In this document: piece by piece, positions 34,358-43,236 of the stretch
How the letters are laid out: every line of letters starts with the position of its first letter
Position numbering within the stretch: position 1 is the stretch's first letter
From: JAGFIY01 sp964499285
Lineage (GTDB): Bacteria > Bacteroidota > Ignavibacteria > Ignavibacteriales > Melioribacteraceae
Length of the DNA: 64,000 nucleotides
Direction of reading: 5' to 3'
NCBI GenBank assembly: GCA_964499285.1
Contig: CAZCLA010000008.1
Span: 32,117-96,116, forward strand
The notes under the pieces: generated by a model
What the model was told of the DNA's origin: nothing
The model's database searches: none
Seen by the model: only the letters and a program-made list of their open reading frames with translations
Translations under genes and position numbers: made by a program

Positions 34358-35038
34358 ATGTTAACATTCAGACACGTAGAATTTTCGTATATAAATCAAG
34401 TTGTTTTTACTGACTTAAATTTGCATCTAGGTCAGGGCGAATTTGTATTCTTGATAGGTAAAAGCGGGTCAGGCAAAACCACGCTGCTTCAAATGATTTA
34501 TATGAATTTATTCCCATCATCGGGTAGTGTTCAAATTGGAGATTACTCGAGCGAGACTGTAAAAGAAAAAGATCTTCCTTTTCTTAGAAGAAAACTTGGT
34601 GTGATTTTTCAAGATTTTAAGTTAATTGAAGGAAGAACCGTATTTGAAAATCTTGCGTTTGTTCTGCAAGTAACCGGAACACCAAAAAAAATTATTAAGA
34701 AAAAGGTCATTTCAGCACTTTCTGATGTCGGTCTTTCACACAAACAAAATGTTTATCCAAATCAACTTTCCGGGGGAGAACAGCAGAGGGTTTCGATTGC
34801 AAGAGCAATCATCAATGAACCCATGCTTGTATTGGCTGATGAACCTACTGGTAACCTTGATCCGGAAACTTCAGCTGAGATTCTTGAAATAATTAAGAAG
34901 ATAAATAGAAGAGGAACTTCCGTGATTTTTGCAACCCACAACTATGAGCTGGTTAAAAAAACTGAAGCAAAGATTTTTAAACTTTCGGATGGAAAAGCCG
35001 TTAATGTCAAACTCAAAAAACGTACTGAAAAATCCTAG
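34358..35038 (+). CDS. ftsE: FtsE-like ABC transporter ATPase
   Basis: FtsE pairs with FtsX to control peptidoglycan hydrolases during cell division. The 226-residue ATPase has Walker A GKSGSGKTT (residues 34-42), the FtsE-typical Q-loop LGVIFQDFKLIEGRTVFENLAF, the signature QLSGGEQQRVSIARA, and Walker B LVLADEPTGNLDPETS. The NQVVFTDLNLHLGQGEFVFL start also fits FtsE. No ftsX follows: the next genes are on the opposite strand. A related LolD-type ATPase is a less likely alternative. Confidence 0.82.
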   Translation: MLTFRHVEFSYINQVVFTDLNLHLGQGEFVFLIGKSGSGKTTLLQMIYMNLFPSSGSVQIGDYSSETVKEKDLPFLRRKLGVIFQDFKLIEGRTVFENLAFVLQVTGTPKKIIKKKVISALSDVGLSHKQNVYPNQLSGGEQQRVSIARAIINEPMLVLADEPTGNLDPETSAEILEIIKKINRRGTSVIFATHNYELVKKTEAKIFKLSDGKAVNVKLKKRTEKS

Positions 35039-35050
35039 ATCGTTTCCATT

Positions 35051-35692
35051 TTAAATTTGCTTTAAAATAGCATTTGTTACTTCTTCAACGCTTTGTGAAC
35101 CGTCTATATGTATTACCTTTGAATTTCTTTCTTTATAAAATTCTAATACGGGAGCTGTAGTTTTCTCATAAATTTCCAAACGATTTTTTATAACGCTCTC
35201 ATCATCGTCTTTACGCTTGAAAAGTGTTCCGACGGCACCGCATTTGGGACATTTATTTTCTTCTATTAGGTCTGCAAGATTTACGATAGCTCCACAGTTC
35301 GAACAACCGCGTCTGCTCGAAAGTCTGTTAATTATCACGGAGTCTTTTGCGTCTAATTTCAATACAATCAATTTATTTTTGTTAATCTTAGTCAAAATAT
35401 CATCAAGCACTTCTGCTTGGTTTAAAGTTCTTGGAAAACCGTCAAGAATAAATCCATTTTTACAATCGTCATCCATTATTCTATCACTTATAATCCCGCC
35501 CATAATATTGTCGGGAACTAATTCACCTTTTTCGACTATTTCTTTAGCTTTAACTCCGAGAGGTGTAGCATCTTTTATTGCCTTACGAAGAATATCTCCC
35601 GTAGAGATGTGCGGAATGTTTAATTTTTCTGATATAATTTTTGCTTGAGTGCCTTTGCCTACCCCAGGTGAACCAAAAATTATGAATTGCAT
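35051..35692 (-). CDS. adk: Adenylate kinase with zinc-type lid
   Basis: Adk interconverts ATP + AMP and 2 ADP. The P-loop is GSPGVGKGT at residues 7-15, the AMP site includes ISTGDILRKA and FILDGFPRTLNQAE, and the lid carries a four-cysteine zinc site, CSNCG and CPKCG. The 213-residue long-lid form is standard. It lies downstream of tadA on the minus strand with a 62-base gap and is convergent with ftsE, whose stop is 12 bases away. Confidence 0.96.
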   Translation of the reverse strand: MQFIIFGSPGVGKGTQAKIISEKLNIPHISTGDILRKAIKDATPLGVKAKEIVEKGELVPDNIMGGIISDRIMDDDCKNGFILDGFPRTLNQAEVLDDILTKINKNKLIVLKLDAKDSVIINRLSSRRGCSNCGAIVNLADLIEENKCPKCGAVGTLFKRKDDDESVIKNRLEIYEKTTAPVLEFYKERNSKVIHIDGSQSVEEVTNAILKQI

Positions 35693-35754
35693 CGAATTTT
35701 CTCATTAGTTTTAGAATATATTTCCAACATATAAATAAAATACCTAATTATCTA

Positions 35755-36231
35755 TTATTCATTTAGTTTGCGATTTCTCAAGGATTCGAAAAAATCCAAA
35801 AGCATTTTTTTACTCTCTTCTTCGTAAATTCCTGAATACACTTCTACTTTATGATTAACCGCATTTGATTCAACAATGTTAAAAATCGATCCGCAAGCAC
35901 CATACTTTGGCTCGAAAGTAGAAAAAAACAAAATGGAAATTTTAGCGTTTATCAAAGCTCCAGCGCACATTGAGCATGGTTCCAAAGAAACATAAAGCTC
36001 ACACCCAATTAAATTTGAGGATTGTAAATGATTTGAAGCTGCAGTAATTGCAAGCATTTCTGCATGCGCAGTCGGATCGTTTAGCAATTGAACCTGGTTA
36101 TAACCTTTCCCGATTATTTTATCATCTTTTACAACAACTGCTCCCACCGGGATATCATCATTATCAAGTGCTTTTTCGGCTTCAGAAAGTGCCGCGAACA
36201 TAAATTTGTAATTGTTCTCGGTAAAAATCAT
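35755..36231 (-). CDS. tadA: tRNA(Arg) adenosine-34 deaminase TadA
   Basis: TadA converts adenosine 34 to inosine in tRNA-Arg(ACG), letting it read CGU, CGC and CGA. The 158-residue protein has DDIPVGAVVVKDD, the zinc and proton-shuttle motif HAEMLAI, and PCSMCAGAL with the two zinc cysteines. This pattern and length favour TadA over cytidine or guanine deaminases. Strikingly, the gene for its substrate tRNA-Arg(ACG) lies about 230 bases upstream on the same strand. Confidence 0.92.
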   Translation of the reverse strand: MIFTENNYKFMFAALSEAEKALDNDDIPVGAVVVKDDKIIGKGYNQVQLLNDPTAHAEMLAITAASNHLQSSNLIGCELYVSLEPCSMCAGALINAKISILFFSTFEPKYGACGSIFNIVESNAVNHKVEVYSGIYEEESKKMLLDFFESLRNRKLNE

Positions 36232-36257
36232 AAATGGGGAAAATGTTTTTTAAAATG

Positions 36258-36293
36258 AAAAAATTCTCATCGAAGGTTTGTTCTCGAGAATCC
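36258..36293 (-). terminator. Possible weak terminator or attenuator between the tRNA-Arg genes and tadA
   Basis: Read on the minus strand, ATTCTC (36291-36286) can pair with GAGAAT (36268-36263), followed by a run of six T. The stem is only six base pairs with a 17-base loop, so it would be weak. If real, it would separate or attenuate transcription between the tRNA genes and tadA. Confidence 0.25.
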
Positions 36294-36357
36294 AAGTCTT
36301 TGCTTAAAATAACTAGTTAGTCTAAAAATCAACTAAAAGGGTCAAAAAAAGCAATAT

Positions 36358-36434
36358 TGGTACGCCCGGAAGGACTCGAACCCTCAACCCTCTGATCCGA
36401 AGTCAGATGCTCTATCCAATTGAGCTACGGGCGC
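36358..36434 (-). tRNA. tRNA-Arg(TCG)
   Basis: The complement folds as a full cloverleaf. The acceptor stem GCGCCCG pairs with CGGGCGT (G1-U72 wobble), the D arm is GCTCAATTGGATAGAGC, the anticodon loop is CTTCGGA giving TCG, and the T arm is GGTTCGAGTCC. The 3' CCA is encoded at 36358-36360. It reads CGA and, by wobble, CGG. It closely resembles the neighbouring tRNA-Arg, suggesting duplication. Confidence 0.95.
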
Positions 36435-36459
36435 AGACAAAAAAGAAAGAACAAAATTG

Positions 36460-36533
36460 TACGCCCGGGAGGATTCGAACCCCCAACCTTTTGATCCGTA
36501 GTCAAACGCTCTATCCAATTGAGCTACGGGCGC
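36460..36533 (-). tRNA. tRNA-Arg(ACG)
   Basis: The complement forms a cloverleaf with the same acceptor stem as its neighbour. The anticodon loop is CTACGGA, giving ACG; A34 is the base TadA turns into inosine. The 3' CCA is not encoded (the bases after A73 read CAA). It is first in transcription order, 25 bases before tRNA-Arg(TCG). Confidence 0.95.
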
Positions 36534-36629
36534 AAATTTTAGAGGAGTAAATTTAAGTCTTTAGTTCAATATTTCCAAAGCGGTATAATTTTTATATTTT
36601 CTTATTCCTTTATAATTAATAGTGTTCAA

Positions 36630-38177
36630 GTGAACTTTATTTTAGAGTTTTTTAAGAAATTTCCCAAGAGTTTTTCGACTATTCTTGGCGCAACAATTTT
36701 ACTTACCTCGCTGAGCTTACTTAGTAAAGGTTTGGGATTTTTTCGTGAGATAATAATCGCAAATAATTTCGGAATTTCGGAAAAGTATGACATCTTTCTT
36801 GTAAGCTCTACAATTCCTTTAATTCTGAACACAACAGCTTTATATTTGGGACAAAATTATTTTATTCCGGCTTACTCAAGTCTGATAAATGAGACTCAAG
36901 AAAGTAAAAAAATATTTTTCACTTCAACATTTTTGTTTTTTTCGTTGTTAGGAATATTCATTACGGCTGTACTTCACTTTACAGCACCGATATTAATGAA
37001 ATTTTACATAAATAAAACAGATTCGGAATTGATTTCACTTGCGGCAAGGTTGTTAAGAATTTACTTGTTTACGGTTCCTTCATCTTTCGGATTAGCAATA
37101 ATTTCAGCCTATCATCAAGTAAAATATAATTATAAAATTCCAGGTTATGTTCAATTGGGGGCAAATTTACTTATTCTTTTAATAATAATTTTATTTTCCG
37201 AATTACTTTCGATCTATGTGATTCCATTTGCCTTCTTAACGGGGGTCACTGTTCAGTTTATTCTGCTGGTTCTGTCTGTGAGGAGTGAAATTAGTTTTAA
37301 ACTTAATTTTAGGATTCTTAAAGCCCACTGGAGCATTAATTTTTTGATAATATCTTTGATAGAAATAATAACCATTTCATTTGTTCTTGTTGATAGGTAT
37401 TTTTACGGTGATGTCAATACGGGCGGTATCGCATCTCTTAATTACGCTCAAACATTTTATTTGCTTCCTATCAGCATTATTGTTTTATCTTTTTCGACAG
37501 TTCTTTTACCGAAGTTTTCAAATAGTTTTGCGGAAGGGGATTTTGAGCTCCTCCAGAAAAGATTCACATATTCTATTTATTTTATAATGCTTGTGTTTAT
37601 TCCTTTGACTTTGTTATTCGGAGCACATTCTGAAATTATAATTAAATTAGTTTTTCAAAGAGGGGAATTTACAAGTTCTGCTACAAAACAAACCTCAAGT
37701 TTGCTAAGTATTCTTTCACTTAGTTTATTTTTTTATGCGGTCTATGGAATCTTAAACAAACTAATGTTGAGCATGAAACTTGCTAAGCAACTACTTATAA
37801 TTGTGTTGGTAAGTCTTGCAGCAAAGTTTACCTTAAATAAAATTCTTGTCCCAATTTACTTTGAAGAGGCATTAGCAATGACAACCGTTGCTGTCTTTAT
37901 TATTATTTCGATTGCGGCAGCAGCAATAATCTCATTTAAGAGTAAAATTAAGTTACCGTTAAAATATATGTTGAGGTTCTTATTGATATTTGGTTTTGCC
38001 GCACTTTCATCATTACTTGTTGCAGATCTCGTAAAGTTTATGATTTATGAACCAACTATTAAGTCGATTATCCAAATAATATTCTTTATTATGTTTTATT
38101 CGATTCTTTCTTTCACGGCACTTCCTGACCCAATAAGAAAACAGACTTTAAGTTTATTAGCATTCAATAACAAATAA
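36630..38177 (+). CDS. MurJ/MviN-family lipid-linked glycan flippase
   Basis: This 515-residue MOP-superfamily membrane protein has about 14 helices. The opening ATILLTSLSLLSKGLGFFREIIIANNFG matches MurJ-type flippases (KxxGxxRE), and EIIIKLVFQRGEFTSSAT is the MurJ-type central motif. MurJ moves lipid II across the membrane. As the first gene of a glycan locus, this one may instead flip O-antigen or exopolysaccharide units. The start is GTG at 36630, without a good ribosome site, so the exact start is uncertain. Confidence 0.82.
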   Translation: MNFILEFFKKFPKSFSTILGATILLTSLSLLSKGLGFFREIIIANNFGISEKYDIFLVSSTIPLILNTTALYLGQNYFIPAYSSLINETQESKKIFFTSTFLFFSLLGIFITAVLHFTAPILMKFYINKTDSELISLAARLLRIYLFTVPSSFGLAIISAYHQVKYNYKIPGYVQLGANLLILLIIILFSELLSIYVIPFAFLTGVTVQFILLVLSVRSEISFKLNFRILKAHWSINFLIISLIEIITISFVLVDRYFYGDVNTGGIASLNYAQTFYLLPISIIVLSFSTVLLPKFSNSFAEGDFELLQKRFTYSIYFIMLVFIPLTLLFGAHSEIIIKLVFQRGEFTSSATKQTSSLLSILSLSLFFYAVYGILNKLMLSMKLAKQLLIIVLVSLAAKFTLNKILVPIYFEEALAMTTVAVFIIISIAAAAIISFKSKIKLPLKYMLRFLLIFGFAALSSLLVADLVKFMIYEPTIKSIIQIIFFIMFYSILSFTALPDPIRKQTLSLLAFNNK

Positions 38178-38193
38178 TTATTTACTGAAACAA

Positions 38194-39372
38194 ATGAAAA
38201 GCAAGCGAAAGATATTTTTTATTATATCTACAGTAATGTTGATTCTTGGGATTTGTTTTATACCGTTTGTGCTATTATTTATTGTTAATAATGATGTTCA
38301 GCTTGATTTGGGTGAAGAAATATTTCTTTGGTCAACTTCATTGTTTTTTATCATATCAAGCATATTAACAATCATTTATATGCAAAAATATTTTGCAAAA
38401 CTGATGATGGTGACAATTTCGATATTTATTGTCTTAGTCGTAATTGAAATTGGATTAAGATTAGGACTTGGTGATTTGATTGCAAAACAGAAAATCTGGG
38501 CACCTTTGGATGTTCAATTAGCAGATTACGAATTAAATAAGAAAAACGATAAAACAGCTTCAAAAAACGTTTATGGATTCAATGATAAAAATCACGAGGT
38601 TGAAAAACCAGATAATACATTTAGGATCGCAATTATTGGAGATTCTTTTGTCTGGGGTCATGGTGTTGAGGATTCGGTTAGGTGGACGAGAAAATTTGAA
38701 AATCTGCTTCACGAAAATTATGACCAAATAGAAGTATTACATTGGGGAAGAAATGCTTGGTCAACCTATGATCAATTTAATTTTATCAAAACAGAAGGTT
38801 ACAAGTATCGACCGGATTTACTGATCAATTCTTTCGTTATCAACGATCCTATTGACCAAAATGTTTATAAATATTATTTTTTTAGAAGAGGCGGCTTTGT
38901 ATATAGAAATTTAGTTTATAAATATCCGGGCAGATTAATTGGGAATGCCCTGTCATTGGTATTCTCCTATTTATCTAAAGTAGGGGCTGAAATTTTCGCA
39001 ATATCATATAATGAATGGCTCGATAATATTTATAAAGCGGAAAATCTTAATAATTATAATAATCTATTGAAAGCTTACACAGAATTTCTATATTCAAAGA
39101 ATATTGAATATTTCTTTCTTTTTACTCCGGAAAATAATTCACCTAACATCGGTTATTATTTTAATAAAATAACTGCCGTTATGAACGATCTTAATATTCC
39201 GCACTATAATCTTTTCCCGGAAATTGAAAGCTCCTTTTTAGATTACGAACCATATGAATTATGGGCAAATCCGGTTAATAATCATCCTGGATATATGGTA
39301 ACAAAAAAAATAGCTGAGTTGACTTATCAATATGTTGAAAATAATTATCTGAGTGTCGATGATTCTTTATAG
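38194..39372 (+). CDS. Membrane-anchored SGNH/GDSL-hydrolase-like protein
   Basis: Three to four hydrophobic segments fill residues ~8-90, followed by a soluble domain with SGNH features. Block I is AIIGDSFVWGHGV with the nucleophile serine, HWGRNAWST stands in for block II, FVINDP supplies the asparagine of block III, and NNHPGY holds the histidine. The usual aspartate two or three residues before that histidine is missing (asparagine here). Such proteins often add or remove acetyl groups on surface glycans. The location in this glycan locus fits, but the activity is inferred. Confidence 0.65.
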   Translation: MKSKRKIFFIISTVMLILGICFIPFVLLFIVNNDVQLDLGEEIFLWSTSLFFIISSILTIIYMQKYFAKLMMVTISIFIVLVVIEIGLRLGLGDLIAKQKIWAPLDVQLADYELNKKNDKTASKNVYGFNDKNHEVEKPDNTFRIAIIGDSFVWGHGVEDSVRWTRKFENLLHENYDQIEVLHWGRNAWSTYDQFNFIKTEGYKYRPDLLINSFVINDPIDQNVYKYYFFRRGGFVYRNLVYKYPGRLIGNALSLVFSYLSKVGAEIFAISYNEWLDNIYKAENLNNYNNLLKAYTEFLYSKNIEYFFLFTPENNSPNIGYYFNKITAVMNDLNIPHYNLFPEIESSFLDYEPYELWANPVNNHPGYMVTKKIAELTYQYVENNYLSVDDSL

Positions 39373-40438
39373 AATAGGTCAAAATCGATTTCTTGAAGCA
39401 GTGATAAGAAGAACTGTCAATGCTGTACTTTTCTTGATGAGAATCATTAATAGAAGTATTTATTCCCGTAAAAAACATAATAGTTCATTAACGATAATAT
39501 CGCTTCACAAGTTAGGTGACTCAATACTTACCTTCCCGACTATTAATTATTTTATCCAAACTCATAAAGAATCTGTTACTCTGATCTGCTGGGATTCAAC
39601 TGAGGCATTGTACAAATTTGCATTTCCTAATTTGAAAATTAGTTCCCTCAAAAAAAGTGAATTTCGATTGGGGAGCAGAATCGCTTCAAACAAATCACGA
39701 AAAGTTATAAAATCAAATTTGAGTGCTAAAATAATTGATTTAACGGGTTCAATAATTTCGATCTCATTGGTGTGGCTTACCGGTTATAAGAAATTAATTG
39801 GTTTTTCAAATCAATATCTTAAAACCATTTACGATGAGTGGGCTCAGGAAAGATCCATTCCTCATTTAATGGAAAAGTACTTTGATGTTGCAAGATTAAT
39901 TGAACCAACTGCCAAGATAGAAAATTTTATGATAAAGAAAGAAATAACAAAATTCAGCGGGAAAATACTTATTCATCCTTTTGGCGGGTGGGAGGCAAAA
40001 GAGTGGAGAGTAAATAACTTCATAGAACTCGCAGAAAGGTTAAAACAAAAATATGAAGTAAAACTTATCGCAGAAAGCAGTGAAAGAATAAATGATGATA
40101 GAATTGATAAACTCGAAACACTGGATGATTTATTTCACATAATTTGTGAGCACGATTTACTAATTGGAAATGACAGCGGGCCGATCCATGTTGCGGACAT
40201 GTTTGGTAAATTTACGATTGCAATATATGGTCCTACAAATCCGAGTTATTGCAAACCATTCGGTGAAAATAATTATGTAATTTTCGGTGATGCTGATTGT
40301 CGCCCGACCACAGAAAATTATTGTTACCTAATGGGCGGATTACTTTGTAATGATTATAGGTGTATGAATCAGCTAAGTGTTGAAATGGTCTACAATAAAA
40401 TTTGTTCAATAATTGAGAAAATAAATGCGTCTGGATAA
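39353..40438 (+). CDS. Glycosyltransferase family 9 (heptosyltransferase-like)
   Basis: The 361-residue protein has the GT9 pattern: ISLHKLGDSILTFPTI near the start, ILIHPFGGWEAKEWRVNNF, and LLIGNDSGPIHVADMFG with TIAIYGPTNP. The C-terminal cysteine-containing tail (DCRPTTENYC to YRCM) is common in this family. It probably adds a heptose or similar sugar to a lipopolysaccharide-type acceptor. The start may be GTG 39353 or ATG 39359; both overlap the previous gene. Confidence 0.87.
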   Translation: MSMILYRIGQNRFLEAVIRRTVNAVLFLMRIINRSIYSRKKHNSSLTIISLHKLGDSILTFPTINYFIQTHKESVTLICWDSTEALYKFAFPNLKISSLKKSEFRLGSRIASNKSRKVIKSNLSAKIIDLTGSIISISLVWLTGYKKLIGFSNQYLKTIYDEWAQERSIPHLMEKYFDVARLIEPTAKIENFMIKKEITKFSGKILIHPFGGWEAKEWRVNNFIELAERLKQKYEVKLIAESSERINDDRIDKLETLDDLFHIICEHDLLIGNDSGPIHVADMFGKFTIAIYGPTNPSYCKPFGENNYVIFGDADCRPTTENYCYLMGGLLCNDYRCMNQLSVEMVYNKICSIIEKINASG

Positions 40439-41144
40439 TATACCAAAAGATTGGCCACTGCCTGATGATAATTATCGGCAGTCAACCGCTGAAAAGATCA
40501 CCGAGGAATTGATTAAGTATGACAAAAGTATCAAAAAGGTATTGGACCTTGGGTGTGGGGAAGGAAATTCAATAATATTTTTTCAAGAAATTTCGAGTGA
40601 ATTAGAATGGTTTGGGTTAGATATTGAAGATTCCCCAGAGGTTAAAAGACGTAAAACTAATAATGATAGAATTTTCAACTTTGATGGAATCAATATTCCG
40701 TTTGATAATGATACATTTGATTTTATTTATTGTCGACAGGTATTTGAACATGTAAATTTTCCATTAGAATTGATGAAAGAGTTGAACAGAGTATTAAAAG
40801 ATGGTGGCTATCTCGTGGGTTCAACTTCACATTTGGAGCCATATCATTCTTATAGTCATTTTAATTTTACACCATATGGTTTTGATTTTTTGTGCCGAGA
40901 AGCCGGATTGAAAGTGGAATTATTTAGGCCCGGAATTGATGGTATAACTCTCATTTTGAGAAGGCTGTTAAATTATCCCAAATATTTTAACAGATGGTTT
41001 ATTAAAGAATCACCATTAAATAAACTCATTAATCTCGCAGCAAAATTTAAAAAAATAAAAGTGCGGGATGTAAACTTTATAAAACTGCTTTTTTGCGGTC
41101 ACTACTGTTTTGTGGTTAGAAAAAATAAAAGAAAATATGAGTAA
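40425..41144 (+). CDS. SAM-dependent methyltransferase in glycan locus
   Basis: This 239-residue Methyltransf_11-like protein has motif I VLDLGCGEGNSIIFF, an acidic motif II in WFGLDIED, and motif IV DFIYCRQVFEHV, followed by ELNRVLKDGGYLVGST. It overlaps the GT9 gene by 14 bases. Its setting suggests methylation of a sugar or capping of a glycan chain, which is inference. Confidence 0.85.
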   Translation: MRLDNIPKDWPLPDDNYRQSTAEKITEELIKYDKSIKKVLDLGCGEGNSIIFFQEISSELEWFGLDIEDSPEVKRRKTNNDRIFNFDGINIPFDNDTFDFIYCRQVFEHVNFPLELMKELNRVLKDGGYLVGSTSHLEPYHSYSHFNFTPYGFDFLCREAGLKVELFRPGIDGITLILRRLLNYPKYFNRWFIKESPLNKLINLAAKFKKIKVRDVNFIKLLFCGHYCFVVRKNKRKYE

Positions 41145-42560
41145 GTGAACTTGAATAAAACTCCGGATATAATATTAGGTAATCGCAGTAATTATTTATT
41201 GCATTCCATTGTAATATCCATGGCCCTTATCGGAGCTCTACTTAGTGAATATGCGATTGCCTTTGTTTTAATTGGGGCATATTTATTCATTTTTTCTGTA
41301 TATGGTAAAAATGTATTAATTGCCGGATCAATAATCACATTTCTCGCAGTGCCGTCCTCAATCAGCGTTGAGATTAGAACTGTAATTCAACTGTTTAATT
41401 ATCTTTTGCTTTTTTATTTGTTCATTGAAAAATACGGGTTGGAATTTAATAAATACCCTAAAATTCCTTTAGCCGTATCAGCATTCATTGGAATTTTCAT
41501 TTCAATTATTTTTTTATCGAGCGTATTTTCTGAATATATAACAGAAGGCTTTATACAATTATTCAGGACAATTACTTTCTTCACGCTTGTATATTTTTAT
41601 TACTCTGTGGTTGACTCAAAACAGTTCAAACAAATATTCAGTGTTTCGTTTTTGTTTGTCGGGTTTGTCTATCTCATTTTTTTGCTCTATCAATTATATC
41701 TCTTTAATTATGATCTAATTGAAATGACAATTATTGGATTGGCTGTAGAGGAAAACATTTACATAAATAAAAATGCCATCGGAATTGTTTTCTTAATTGC
41801 AATATGTCTTTCTCTGATTGAATATCTATATCGAAAAAATAACATTCGTTACATTTATCTCTTATTTTTTATTGTATTTTTCATTGGAATTATTCTGACA
41901 ACTTCTCGAGCGGCAATTCTTTCGAATCTTGTGGCAATAAGCGTTATCTTTTTTTATAAGTATCGATGGAAATTTGTTTATACTTTATTGATAGTCATTA
42001 CTGCATCTTTATTGATAATATTCTTTTCGCCTCTGTACGAATCACTTTCTCTGTTATTTAGATTTGAAAATTTATTGTCAGGACGTGATTTCATCTGGAA
42101 CGTTACATCAGAATTAATATCGGATAATTCATTTTTGGGATATGGACCAGCCGCAACAAAATTTTATGTTTACAAATCTCTGCCATATCTTATCGGTACT
42201 CCTCAAGAGATGTGGATTGCAGCAAGATTTGATCTAGTGGATTATGGATTCGCACATAATTTTTATCTGTTTATGTTTACTGACCTTGGTTATCCCGGAC
42301 TAGCAATTGCAATTTTACTGCCAGTTGTATATTTCAAAACCTTATTCAACCGGAATAAAGTTAAATCTTCAAAAAATAATTATACGAATCAATTATTGTT
42401 GTTATCATTGGGAACTGCATTTTTTTTAAGAGGTTTCTTCGAGTGGGCAAATATGTTAAGTTACGGTCAAATATTATATGATCTTCCTTTTTGGTTGATT
42501 ATGGTATTGATGCTTCATCATAAATTTAATTACAAAACCGATGCAGATGATATTTTCTAA
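41145..42560 (+). CDS. O-antigen ligase/polymerase (WaaL/Wzy-like) membrane protein
   Basis: The 471-residue protein has about 11-12 membrane helices and a Wzy_C-type region: GIILTTSRAAILSNLVA, then a periplasmic loop with SGRDFIWNVTSELI, FLGYGPA and AHNFYLFMFTDLGYPGLA. These features are shared by ligases that attach O-antigen to lipid A core and by polymerases that lengthen it, so the two cannot be separated here. The start is GTG directly after the upstream stop. Confidence 0.85.
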   Translation: MNLNKTPDIILGNRSNYLLHSIVISMALIGALLSEYAIAFVLIGAYLFIFSVYGKNVLIAGSIITFLAVPSSISVEIRTVIQLFNYLLLFYLFIEKYGLEFNKYPKIPLAVSAFIGIFISIIFLSSVFSEYITEGFIQLFRTITFFTLVYFYYSVVDSKQFKQIFSVSFLFVGFVYLIFLLYQLYLFNYDLIEMTIIGLAVEENIYINKNAIGIVFLIAICLSLIEYLYRKNNIRYIYLLFFIVFFIGIILTTSRAAILSNLVAISVIFFYKYRWKFVYTLLIVITASLLIIFFSPLYESLSLLFRFENLLSGRDFIWNVTSELISDNSFLGYGPAATKFYVYKSLPYLIGTPQEMWIAARFDLVDYGFAHNFYLFMFTDLGYPGLAIAILLPVVYFKTLFNRNKVKSSKNNYTNQLLLLSLGTAFFLRGFFEWANMLSYGQILYDLPFWLIMVLMLHHKFNYKTDADDIF

Positions 42561-43227
42561 AAAGGAGCTTAAGGATATATTCGAGTGGGATGTCGATAAC
42601 TGGTCAAAAGCACTTGACTTTTGGAAACTTGACGAACTACAAATCACGGATATGAAAGTATTGACAATCGGCGAGCGGAACGGAGGACTAACATTGCTTT
42701 TCTCTTTGATGAATGGAAAAGTTACATCGACCGATTTAAATGGAATTACAAACAAAGGCAAGGAACTGCATAAATCATACAAAGTAGATAATAAAGTTGA
42801 ATATAAAAATGCTGATATTTTGAAACTTCCGTACGAGAACGATTATTTTGATATCGTGAGCTTCAAATCTGTCCTTGGTGGATTGCGAGATAGAAATAAG
42901 CAAACAATCGCTGTGGATGAAATCTATCGTGTTCTTAAACCTGGAGGGATATTGTATTTTGCGGAAAACCTAAAAGCATCAAAGCTGCATCAATTGTTGA
43001 GAAAGAAATTTGTTAATTGGGGAGATTCTTGGTTGTATTTGGATTATGACGAAAAGGAAATTCTTTTTTCGAAATTTAAGACAAAGGACTTTTCAAGCTA
43101 CGGCTTTCTTGCAATTTTTGGATACTTTAAGATTATCAAAAGTATTTTAAGTTATATCGATCAATTTATTAATCCAATTATCTCCTCAAATAAACGGTAC
43201 ATATTGTTTGGAAAATGCATCAAATAA
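42541..43227 (+). CDS. Class I SAM-dependent methyltransferase in glycan locus
   Basis: The 228-residue protein carries MKVLTIGERNGGLTLLF in place of the usual glycine-rich motif I, an aspartate in KVTSTDLNG, and the downstream IYRVLKPGGILYFAENL. The altered motif I (GERNGG) is less typical than that of the other methyltransferase in this locus. It overlaps the O-antigen ligase gene; ATG 42541 or 42547 could start it. The substrate is unknown. Confidence 0.78.
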   Translation: MQMIFSKKELKDIFEWDVDNWSKALDFWKLDELQITDMKVLTIGERNGGLTLLFSLMNGKVTSTDLNGITNKGKELHKSYKVDNKVEYKNADILKLPYENDYFDIVSFKSVLGGLRDRNKQTIAVDEIYRVLKPGGILYFAENLKASKLHQLLRKKFVNWGDSWLYLDYDEKEILFSKFKTKDFSSYGFLAIFGYFKIIKSILSYIDQFINPIISSNKRYILFGKCIK

Positions 43228-43236
43228 GAAAATGAG

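Noticed and set aside
35048..35068. AT-only hairpin ATTTTAAA/TTTAAAAT between ftsE and adk as a terminator
   Set aside because: It has no G-C pairs and no T-run after it, and it overlaps the adk stop codon; too weak to call.
36358..36533. Two near-identical tRNA genes as attachment sites of an integrated element
   Set aside because: Neighbouring genes are housekeeping, and no integrase or duplicated tRNA 3' end was found.
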